Source of the DNA: Ascaris suum
Lineage: Eukaryota; Nematoda; Chromadorea; Rhabditida; Ascarididae
Length of the DNA stretch: 64,000 nt
Assembly (NCBI GenBank): GCA_013433145.1
Contig: CM024174.1
Coordinates: forward strand, 7,658,336 to 7,722,335
Reading direction: 5' to 3'
Shown here: positions 49,478 through 59,435 of the stretch, in pieces
Layout of the letters: each line of letters starts with the position of its first letter
Numbering within the stretch: the stretch's first letter is position 1
Position numbers and translations under genes: made by a program
Notes under the pieces: generated by a model
What the model was told of the DNA's origin: nothing
Database searches by the model: none
The model's input: the letters and a program-made list of their open reading frames with translations, nothing else

Positions 49478-50451
49478 GTGACGACCAAAAGAGGAGCAAA
49501 AACATGCATTCAATACGTAAGATCCATTCTACTCCTAAGAAAATCGTTGCAATACTAACATGTATGCCAGTATGGCGGGGATACAATATCTCTGAGCTCA
49601 TCTGCCGAAACCCATCGAGAGAGGTGCGCGTGAAAGGACGCCACTCGCCAGGCTGGAAAACAAACACTTTTGTTCAGTCACATGCCAAGCGAAAATATAG
49701 GACAGCTCTCTCACAATGCAAGTGCTTTTCCTTTGTCGGAAAGAGCGCAATATTGCTTATGTTTCGTGCTGGGCAGAGCGGACGCATTTGGCTTCATTTG
49801 CCGCTAGCATGCGGCCAGCTTCATTCGTCACGACAAGGGACATTTAACCTTAACTGATGAACAAGACACATCTGCCATCGTCTGACGAGGAGGAATGAGA
49901 GAAACAAGAGGGCGGAGGTGGGGAGTGATGGAGGGACAGGACTTTCAACCGATCAAGGTAAACTCAGTTGGTATGCCTGAGAAAACCCTCCTACCATATT
50001 TTTCAAATGAACTAAAATGTATTTTATAATGAATGCTTCCAATCTGGTGTTTTTTAATTCAATTCGAGGCAACTCAACCGCAGAACATTTTATATACGCG
50101 CATCTTTCACAGAAAAATGTATGCAAATATTTCTTAACGGACGCCATTGAAACGCCGTCTGCCAAGGGAATCAACAAACTTTTTACATATGATGAAGAAG
50201 CACAGTTAAAAAGCACAGAAACCTCAAGCAGGGAAAATAGGGTGCCCAAGACGCTCGTATAACAATTATATCAGGGTCGAATTTAGATGGTTATGGCAGC
50301 ACAAGGAAACGAATGTCTGCTTTCATAATCGAAAGCCATCAAAGTAACAGCGTCTACCCCTTCGAAAACACATCATTACGACTGCATCTTTCGAGCGACT
50401 TCCTTCCAAAATTGAACCCTGCAAAGAAAAATATTCCATCACCTGACTCAT

Positions 50452-50759
50452 TCACCGACCAAACAAAACTGCCTTTATTGGAGCAATAAAACCAACCCCA
50501 TTAACTGCCGCTTCGAGGAAATATGTCGGAGTAATGGCTGTAGCAGTTTGTGACGGTCCAAAGGCAGTGGCGACGGGGGACGCAATGAAGCTAGTTAATG
50601 ACTGGTTGTTCACGGGCGACCATTGTGGAGGACTGACTGTATAGCCACTGCAGAAAGGAAGCGGCTCTCGCCGACATGTTTGGCTCGGAGACGGAATTGG
50701 GGGACCCGAGCTTGACAACACACCACCACCAGTCAATAGATGAGAAGTTGCTGGACCAT
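50452..50759 (-). CDS. candidate last exon of a Pro/Ser/Thr-rich protein
   Basis: On the minus strand an excellent acceptor (CATTCTTGCTTTCAG) opens a frame that runs about 101 codons to a TGA at 50452-50454. The product is rich in Gly, Ser, Pro, Thr and Gln (LTGGGVLSSSGPPIPSPSQ, then VSPPQWSPVNNQSLTSF), a composition common in activation or linker regions of transcription factors. It is not enough to name one. The final 25 residues are more hydrophobic, so the true exon could end earlier at a weak donor. No upstream exon was identified. Confidence 0.38.
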
Positions 50760-51413
50760 CTGAAAGCAAGAATGCCCGAGAAATTCCAACGCACTCGTTG
50801 CTGTTCAAGAACTAAGCGAAAGAGATCCCAATGAAGAACCTACGAATAGCCAACAAACAACATGTATCAAGCTCCCGAACCTCGTGATTGCTTTCCAACA
50901 CGAGGGCGCAAAGTTAACCCGTTACGATGGAACCTGGCACGGTATGATTAGGAGAAGACAAGTCCTTAACGTTCGACCGCGAATCTCATAGGATTATTAG
51001 GTTGTCGTTCCGCACATAAGGCTGGAAAACATTCCCATGTAAAGTTTGAGTGAATTAATATTGTGGTTTCGTCTTGGGTATCAATAGAATTTCGACCTCA
51101 TGCGAATCCGTTGTTCTCAATGGATAACAATTCACAATGGATGCTGACTTTGTTGCTGGGCCAATCGATAGACGCGGGAACATGCTTGGAATTCGGGATC
51201 AAAGTTTTTCAATGGTTAGTACTTCGACTTTTCATCGGCGATGCAGCTGACATAGGTAATCAGAATGCCCCATCACCTTGCACTCCATACCGTCACTTAG
51301 TTGAGCAGTGCCACATATTCAATGGTCAGTCCATTGGAGAAGTGCGAAGCTCATACATGCTTTCGTCCCACAAGTGTTTATATCCTCATGGTGAAGTTGC
51401 GTCGTAGGGTATC

Positions 51414-51545
<132 letters not shown>

Positions 51546-52819
51546 TTTTCTCGACGGAAGAGTCAGCAAAACATCAGTGACACTCCGCAGTAACGTGATA
51601 TAAAAACTTTTGCTTGGTCACCTTCATCTCATGTACGAACCTACTGTGCTACAGATCAAGCCCCATTTTTCTGCCACACCAAAAAGGCCTTGAAATGTCG
51701 AGGACATCGAGATGAAAACGAGAAGGTCAGGAGTTTATTATTGGCACCCATAAAGGGGCTGAACTTCTCACCGGAATTTCGCTTTCGACTTAGTCACTAT
51801 TGACAGATTCTTCTCTTCTACGTAAACGTCATAACGTTTCTCGCGATAGACGGGGAGGGGGGGGATGTTTAATGTTCTACATGGCGTTATGTTTCCTCTG
51901 GCAAAATCCTACCAGCGGCAATGAAATTGAGATGCCCATTAGTGTACTTTCCGACTTTTGACAAGTTGAAGACGATAGGAACGCGTACCCCTCTCTCCCA
52001 CAATACCCCCCAAGTTTGCCCTTTTTGCGCCATTGAAATTTTACAAGCCAATATTTTTGAGCTTTTGCTTGAGTATTTTGGATAAACACTGAATCTCTTT
52101 AACTGCTAAGGTGCTCGAGGCCACACTGATAGATGAAACTGGAGTTCAGCTGTGCTAAGGGCGGTCGTATTTCATGAACCTTGCAGATGAGCAGCTTTAT
52201 GGTTTGGGAAAAGACACCATCCATACCAAAAATGTGTTATACGACGACTTTTTTGCCTAAAATTTCCCTCAGCTCGCTTCGTGAAAGCTGCGAAACTTGT
52301 CTATCCTCTCTTGTAATGAGTCAGGATCGACTGAAGGAGGTGAATGGAAATCGATCCGCGAAGTGCATAAAAACAATAAGATGCTGCTGATCGCAAAAAC
52401 AGCGCAATCAAAATTATTAGACTACTAGTGAGGAAAGAGTAAATTTTGTACACGGACATCCCCTGAGACGATCATCGGCGAGTTTTTCAAAAGGAGGATA
52501 ACCGAAGATAACCTCGGCGGGAAAACTACCCGGAGATGTGAATTTGCTTTTCGGATGTGTGTACAGAAACTCAACCGCATGGGTACATCTAATACACTCC
52601 GTTAATATCCGCTTTCTAAGCCAATGCTCGAACGACTACAGTTAGAGCTCGTTTTTGGTCAATAATCTGGGAGACCGAAAGGTTTAGAAAACAGGCAGAC
52701 CTCAACTCTGGATGCTGTAAAATAACAACGACGACAACATCTAACGAACTTGACAAATGCTCCAATAGGAGCTCATGTTCGCAAAGCGCTTTCTTAGAAA
52801 AATATAAAATGCACCAGCA

Positions 52820-52978
52820 ATGGGCAAATCCTCAAAAGAAAGAACTGCCCGAAATCAGCAGCTCACCTATATGCGTGCCGTCAGACTGCTCGAAGACATC
52901 TTCCTCGGAAAGAAGATCGCCAATGAAATGGCGCTCCTCCTGGTCGTCAATCGAGAAAGGGGTCGGACTCGCCATTCG
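52820..52978. CDS. candidate exon, strand ambiguous
   Basis: Both strands look coding here, with codons in exact register. Plus: ATG at 52820, 53 codons, ending at CATTCG|GTAAGA; basic, with LTYMRAVRLLEDIFLGKK. Minus: ATG at 52973-52975, 36 codons ending at ATATAG|GTGAGC (52867); acidic, with MASPTPFSIDDQEERHFIGD. After the minus donor a strong acceptor (GTTGTTATTTTACAG) follows about 150 bases on and continues in phase for 18 codons. I lean slightly to the minus strand because of this second exon and because codon choice there looks nematode-like, but I cannot settle it. The family is unknown. Confidence 0.3.
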
Positions 52979-54484
52979 GTAAGAATCCCTGATTCTTCAC
53001 ATGCCCACGAGCTAGCCACCAGGTAGAAGCGCAGCGTTAACCTGGAAAGGAACAGCACTCCCATCAGCACTGCGACAAACATATAAAGCAATGGCAAACC
53101 ATAAAATTTTTTCGCAGATAAAACAAGCTACCATCAGCCGCCACCACAATTACCCACTCTCGCTGGAGTACTGCATTACTCACCAATGAAAACAACTTTG
53201 GATTCGCACAAATGGCGCAACTGTCTCTGGTCATTCGTATCGCCGGCAATGTGCTCCATGGACAACACTTGCTGAAGTGTAGAGACGGCGCATTAAGACT
53301 GACGAGGAAACCGGGAACGGCGCAAGAGTGGCGACCTCGTGCAATGAGAAACACGAATACCTTCTCTAGTTCTTATGTCACTGTCTGCTTCTTTTGCTAT
53401 TATTAGTTTGCGTAGTGGAACACATCAATTTCATCGCCCCGCATCATTGAGCAGCATTCCTGCTAAGTATGCGCTGCAAGCAAGGTTGCAGAGGATGGGG
53501 AGTCTATGGTTCATTCAAAGAATGGCCCTTCAACTTCGGGGATCTGCCGCCCTCCAAAGCAGGAGCAAAATCTGTGGCCCTGGCTAATACATCCATGGCG
53601 CAGTTGTTCACCAGAGACATCACATCATTCTTCATGCAGAACTACAGCATAGAGAGCACAATCCCCCGCGGGCAAAAACATCCCATCTGAAACATTAGAG
53701 GCGCACATGCCCACAAGGCCGAGAGACAAGTGCACGCTCTGAAAGACTGCGCGCTGAGGTAGATATCACTGGCAATGCCGCCCCAGCATCTTAAATTAGG
53801 CAGGGAAAGGACGTGGATATGCAAATTCAGCATAACTCCAACAATGCCCGAATAGGTATGAACAGCGTGAATTCTTATGCAGTGTATTGACCACTCACAC
53901 TTCTTCAGTTAGTTCTCCGCTTGTGGGATGGTTGATTGTACTTTTTGAAAGTGTGAAGATGGTCAACAATTTTGAATGTATGATAGAACAGTTTGTCCTC
54001 AAAGCTTCGTGAACAAACAATAGAAGTGAAGAAAAAACACGAAAAATATGATTAGTGTTAAAAATTAGGCCTACGTCCCTGTTGTTGATCGATGTCGCCT
54101 GAGCTGCCGCACGGTTTCCGCGGTCTGCCTTCGTCAGTTCTGTGTTGACGCGTGGCGTCTCTGATCCACCGTCGAGTTGTCTCTTTGTCCACTGGCGTCG
54201 ATCCAATCACGATCACCGCTGGCGTCGACGTTCCCGATCAATGAGCTCCTTTTAACTGCGACCAGCCTGGTTGTCGCGCCGTGCCAAATATTGACGCTTT
54301 TCGCTCGTCAATGGTCACCTTGGCTTGCCTCTGCCAGTTACGCAAGAATATACACTTGCGCTGAGGTGGTTCGTCTTTTTAATACCACTATCAGATTTTG
54401 CTGTACAACGACCCGTGTGCACCTAGCCACTGCTTTTTGAACCACACCTCAAACTCGGGTAATTGAACCTTTATTATCGTATAT

Positions 54485-54790
54485 AGACAATAAAAAACGT
54501 GACGAAGAACACTTAATTATCAGAGACGTATATGATGACGATAGATTAACGCATGGCTAAGAAAACTCACGTATAATTATGGGAGATTGCATGATATTCT
54601 AATAGATTATAGCTCGATTAAACAATTCGCATACATGTCCGATATGTACATAGCACAACAGTGCTTAGATTAAAAAGTGACAAAGAAAGCTTATACATAA
54701 TTGTCGGGGATGTCCGCGATATTCTTATACATTCTAACCCGAAAGAACAACTCGCATATTTATCAGACACGGCACATAGCACAACACTAC
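54485..54790. repeat. diverged tandem duplication, unit about 126 bp
   Basis: Two adjacent units (about 54556-54663 and 54679-54790) align through shared blocks such as GATATTCT, CGCATA and CATAGCACAACA at a 125-126 bp offset. Many substitutions separate them. A partial third copy (GACGAAGAAC...) precedes them. The region is AT-rich and flanked by a GC-richer segment at 54090-54330. It may be a decayed satellite or part of an old transposable element; no coding domain is visible. Confidence 0.65.
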
Positions 54791-55406
54791 AATGTGACAG
54801 TGAACACATCAGACACACATAAGTGAAAAAACATTGGAGTCGCAACACCGATCCAAATTTAATATTCAACAATTGCCGAAACTTTGGGTTTGCTTATATA
54901 GCCTTCTTGTTGACACGTTCTGATGGCTGCCCCGCCTCTTCCTTGTGTCTTTGTTTGACTCCAAAAGGGTTGCTTTTCCGCTAATTTGAGGCGTATGACT
55001 TTTATGGTGTGTTTATAGCGGCTTTGTGTCTTCATGCGGTTTGGAGACAAAGGCCTCTTTGTGCCACTGGTACCGCTCGCTCATGCATTTTTGTGCACAT
55101 TATATTTGAGTGCCTGTCAACAACTTCACCCCCTTGTTTGCTAATTTTCTTACTACTTCTGCAAAAACTAATCCTGCAGCTTTATTCGACTCCCATTTGT
55201 TTTATTTCTTCGCGCGCAGCCGCGACATGCAATAAGGTAATAAATGGGATAAGATTGGCGGTCCTCATTGGCTTATGTGCGGTGTACTGAACGAAGAAAA
55301 AAAGAAAATGTTTTCTTTAAGAGTTTGCGACTTACGTTCAGTAATTCGTTGAGGCGATGCAGCCGATTTACAGCAGAAGTAGCGTTGAACAAGCGAAGTA
55401 CAGCAC

Positions 55407-55802
55407 ATGCGATATTACGAACAGCAAAGGGTGTACAGAAATTACGATAGTGTGACTACGGTGCAATATTACGAACAGCAAAGAGTGTACAGAAATTATG
55501 ATACTTTGACGATGGGAAGACAGACAGCAAAAAGGAGCTACCTTAAGCTCCTGACCAGGGGCTGCTCCCTGGTCGACTCAGCACAACCCGAGTGGCGAAT
55601 TTTGGTCGGGCAGTTTCCGCTGCCCCGCCTGGCTCTGCCTTCAATTTGTTCTAATGTATGCAACGTCACCTTTGTTCTATTGAAACGTCTAGTTTCTGCA
55701 CATCTGTTTCCGCTGGATGCATCATCGCTTCCGCTTGTTGTTGGTGCCGCTGAGGCGGCTAGCCCTTGTTTGCTGCAAGCTGGCTCCAATGAGCCGCTAT
55801 GA
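55407..55802 (+). CDS. 131-codon ORF beginning with an 18-residue tandem repeat
   Basis: A plus-strand ATG frame opens with two copies of an 18-residue unit (YYEQQRVYRNYD plus six residues). The rest is hydrophobic and Leu/Ser/Pro-rich. The repeat is in frame at DNA level (54 bp), which is compatible with coding but also with simple tandem duplication. A minus-strand frame of 137 codons overlaps most of it (55538-55951). There are no splice sites or domains I would rely on, and no family recognition. Confidence 0.2.
   Translation: MRYYEQQRVYRNYDSVTTVQYYEQQRVYRNYDTLTMGRQTAKRSYLKLLTRGCSLVDSAQPEWRILVGQFPLPRLALPSICSNVCNVTFVLLKRLVSAHLFPLDASSLPLVVGAAEAASPCLLQAGSNEPL
55412..55519 (+). repeat. 54-bp tandem duplication, two copies
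   Basis: Unit 1 (55412-55465) and unit 2 (55466-55519) share ATATTACGAACAGCAAAG and GTGTACAGAAATTA at an exact 54-bp offset, with a handful of substitutions. A weaker third match precedes them near 55387. Confidence 0.85.
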
Positions 55803-57992
55803 TGCATTTCGCGAATAGCGACATGCGGCGATGAAGAACAACGGTAGTTGCTCATACTTGGACGCTTAGCCGGTGTGACAGTAACAGCGAACTTTGCCCT
55901 GCTTCTCAATATTGGTTCGAGAAGCCATATTGAATGGTTGAGAGCGCACAAAAGAGGAGGTGTTAAATTGCCGCACTTCGGCGTTTGCTTTGCACTGATG
56001 GAAATGATGTTACTTCAACAGTGCTCCGGAACGTCGGGGCAGTACGTGAGTGATGAGGTTGATTCAAAAGTGGAAATGTTTGTGTGCGTGGCAGATGCGA
56101 TGGAGGGAGTGCAGGAGTGCGAAGTGCTGGCGGAAGATGGGGTCACTTATATGTCAGTGTTCTCGTCATGTGTTTTAATACGTTCTGCGCAGATTTACCC
56201 CAGATCCTCGCTAACGTGATCCGAGGATGAAATGGCTATCGGAGCAAAATCAGGTTGCCAGCTGACCAGAAATAATTTAAACCAGAACGAGCAGAGCCCA
56301 GCATCACTCATTCACAGGCGTCATCGTATGAAGCACTCTCGTGAGCGGTCACGCTTCCATATATATTTTTCCGCTTCGCTCTTTCTTCAAAGCTTATTGC
56401 TAACGAACGCCGCAAAAGTGTTAAGATAATGTTCACTCCAGCTTAACATTGATAAAAATTGTGCGCGCTCTGTGTTGCTTTAGATTATATAAGCGATGGT
56501 AAATTCTGTTATGAAGAAAGAAATGGTTTTCGATATTTCCCATACCAAAATCACAAGCTTTATTTCTTTTTTTGCATTGGATATCACGGAAGCAACTTCT
56601 TCGAGAGGCCAATTCGCGTAGAAGAGTAAATTTCAACTTTCTTCCATCCAAAAAATTCAGATTTATCCGTATTTCTCTGCCTTTTCTCAGCAACACGTTT
56701 CGCTGTTCATTATCACCGGCCAAATCACAATCGATATTGCTCCTAGACGTTTTCAATGGAAACCTTCAGTAAGTGGCCGTTGTCGCAATCGAAATTTCTC
56801 GCTCGTTCACGAAAGTAGCGCTTGCTTTGCAGGAAGTTTACCGTCGTCTTCCTCCAACGACTATTCCTCTTTCTCCGCGTCACTCATTGGCTTTTGCATC
56901 ATTATTCGTGACAATTGCATTGTTGACTTCACAGGAAGACTCAGAACTTAGTCCTCAGCTGCACCCTGTTAACAGCAATTGATTTAAAGCTTTAAATGCT
57001 CAATGAATTTGACAAAATATATTAGTTCTTCCGATAGTGTTCCTCCTTATCGCTTTAGTAGGTGAAATGCTGCAAAAACTCCTCATCTGCTGGATATGTT
57101 TTTTGAACAAATCAGTGGGAACTGTTCCTTTTGATGCATTCACTTGTCACTGGAAAGCAGCTTTGATGTCGAAAAGCTCCTTTGCATTCTCGTTAAAGGT
57201 TTTCATCCTGCAGGCCTGGCGCCGTCGGCATGCAATACCTCCGCGATTCATATCAGTGATATCCTCAGTGCAGCCAAATTCAACAACTCGCTGTTTCTGT
57301 TTTGAGATGAGGTTACCGTTGTTTTTCAAACTGTCTTGTCGCATAAGCGCCTGTGTCTAAGACTCCTACTTAGGTTTGGTGATGGTTATTCGTGGACTTT
57401 GCGGCAATAATCGCTTGGAAAAGCGTGCAATGCGAATTTGGCATAGTTTTCTTGAGAAGCATGCAAGAAATTTCATTGCGTTGGTTGACGAAACTTTTGA
57501 AATTCTCATTTATAATTTAACAGCGACAGCTGAACAAGAATAATCTAGATCGGCGAATGTCTTTCTCGTTGGTGGCAGTTGCTTGACGAGCACCAGAACC
57601 AGCTTGTTGCCGCGCTAAAAAAGTTCGATTAACAGGGTATTGGCTTGCAGACTGCACATTCACCATGCGCTTCATTCAGAGTGACTTTTTACTCAAAACA
57701 GTGCAAAGAGTTCGTAAGTGGACCCTAGACTGCAAGTGAAATTACTCGCTGTTTTTTTTCACGAGATTCTCACAAAGAAAGCAGTGTGACAGACATCAGC
57801 GAAGCACGATATTACATCATCCCTGAATCAAGATACCAGCTTTGTGGTTACTAAGAAACGGAAACATGCATATCTCTTGCTTTGATGGCTTCTTTTGAAC
57901 TCCTTGACAGTGCATTCGGTCTCTGCAAGCTGCGTGATCGTATCAATCATAGCAATTCTGCAGTTAATGACACTAATTTAAAAACCAATTTT

Positions 57993-58268
57993 TCAGACCA
58001 TCAAAGTTGCACACCCAACCATATCACAAATCTCAAATGAGCAAATCGCCGCACCTAAGTTTTCCTCAAATATTCGGAATTCTAAGCCCGTTGAAATATT
58101 TCGTATGCTCAACACGGCAGTCATTCTACACGGCAGAATGGAACCAGCGAGCCATTCAAAACGGTTACTCTCGTACAGTACACTTCCCGCACGCAATGAA
58201 ACATCGCAAATCGAAATTGTGCCGTCGTATTTATGCTTTCTTCCATTGATGTCCTCCTCCTTTATCAT
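57993..58268 (-). CDS. candidate ORF, unknown
   Basis: A minus-strand frame of 91 codons starts at an ATG immediately preceded by an in-frame stop. It begins MIKEEDINGRKHKYDGTISI, continues with a mixed hydrophobic segment, and ends in TGA at 57993. It lies about 320 bases downstream, in minus-strand order, of the three-exon gene model at 58.6-59.4 kb. It is unrecognised, and a chance frame is possible. Confidence 0.22.
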   Translation of the reverse strand: MIKEEDINGRKHKYDGTISICDVSLRAGSVLYESNRFEWLAGSILPCRMTAVLSIRNISTGLEFRIFEENLGAAICSFEICDMVGCATLMV

Positions 58269-58588
58269 TTAAGGTGCAATAAATAATACTGCACAAAGGA
58301 TTTCATGGCTGCCTGAAAGGTATCTTGGGGAGTATCATCGTATCCTATGGTATCACTGGCAACAGTGCCCTATGCCATTCGTTGCTTGGTTCATGACGTA
58401 TGCTCGTTGAGTTATGTTCGTAGCTACTACTTTCAGCCACTCTTTTCTGTTAGTGAATAAATGAACTTACATTGCTTGGTGAGCGAGTGAAGGCAGTCAA
58501 TCTCCCCCGTCTTGCAGTAAACGCATCCAATAGGCATGCCTTCGCCTTTTGTCGATTCTCCAGAAAACTTTCTAGCTCTTTTTAGTTG

Positions 58589-59424
58589 TCAAGGAATTCG
58601 AATGCTTGACTCAGAATACTGTCCATGACGGAATCCTCCAATGCCAACATCTTCAATCGACTTAATCCAGTTTACAACTTTTATCTTGCCGCAAAGATCA
58701 AGAGGTTTTTTGTATCTATTATACGCAAGATGATAACTTCTGCTCGCAGATTCTGATCAGAAGTTGTGCAACGGGATGGTTCCGCTGAACCCGGCAGTCC
58801 GAAGGGTTTTTGCTTCTCTGCACCCATTTTTGATATCTTTAAAAATTCGACAAGCCTATTTTATATGCTCAATAAACAGTTCCTCAGGTATTTTTTTAAC
58901 CAAATCTAAAATGTGATTCCCCAAAGTATTTGGCCTTACATGAGCGATTGGGGCTGCCGTGAAGAAGACCGGTCTAAAACGAATAATGTTTTAATAAAGG
59001 AAACGTCCATGATTTCTTGCCACTCTTCTTTTGTCTAGGCAAGTGTTAATGAGGTGAAAGGTATGGCTCGCGAGGAAAGGGCAGTGGATACACAATTCGC
59101 AGTATCAAGTACTGGACGGTCGTTGCTGACACAGATGGATAACTATTTCGACACGTTCGCATTACGGTTATAGATTGTGCCAAATGGAAAAACTGCAGTA
59201 CATGAGAATAAAGGAACGTCAAGAAAGAATGACAGCTGGAAAGCACACACCTTCTCGCTGAGTGGAACCTCTTTAGAAAAGAATTGTTTTACCAAACCAT
59301 CCTCTTCACGTGTCAGAATCATGTCGAGAAAATTTTCGATAAGCTGGTCAACCACCTTATTAGCGGTTTCTGATACAACCACAGGCTGCAAAGAAAGAAC
59401 CTTTTGAAAGGCGAGTACCACCAT
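58589..59424 (-). CDS. small three-exon minus-strand gene model, unknown protein
   Basis: Exon 1, 59251-59424 (ATG at 59422-59424, 58 codons, donor GAGAAG|GTGTGT). Exon 2, 58940-59034 (acceptor ACTTGCCTAG, donor CTCAT|GTAAGG). Exon 3, 58589-58739 (acceptor GCGAGCAG, stop TGA). Phases 0/0 and 2/2 agree, giving about 139 residues. The N-terminus (MVVLAFQKVLSLQPVVVSET) is hydrophobic and could be a signal or anchor. Then comes a charged helix-like part (KVVDQLIENFLDMILTREED), KEEWQEIMDVSFIKTL in exon 2, and a basic part with LDLCGKIKVVNWIKSIEDVG in exon 3. A TTTCAG acceptor ends five bases before the ATG, as at nematode spliced-leader sites. The third acceptor is not pyrimidine-rich. I recognise no family. 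Confidence 0.4.
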
Positions 59425-59429
59425 CACTG

Positions 59430-59435
59430 CTGAAA
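59430..59435 (-). promoter_or_regulatory. TTTCAG trans-splice-type acceptor before a minus-strand ATG
   Basis: Read on the minus strand, CGCTTTCAG is followed by CAGTG and then the ATG of the small gene model. This matches the usual placement of spliced-leader acceptors in nematodes. A 5' UTR intron is the alternative. Confidence 0.4.

Noticed and set aside
52440..52670. Minus-strand frame containing SFPAEVIFGYPPFEKLADD, which recalls integrase or kinase fragments
   Set aside because: The likeness is a few residues only. No catalytic motif or flanking domain is present, so I do not call an element or a kinase.
58480..58590. Minus-strand continuation with a C-x2-C (GCVYCKTGEIDCLHSLTK) after the stop of the small gene model
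   Set aside because: It is in the same frame but beyond an in-frame TGA, and no intron of plausible phase bypasses that stop; kept out of the model.
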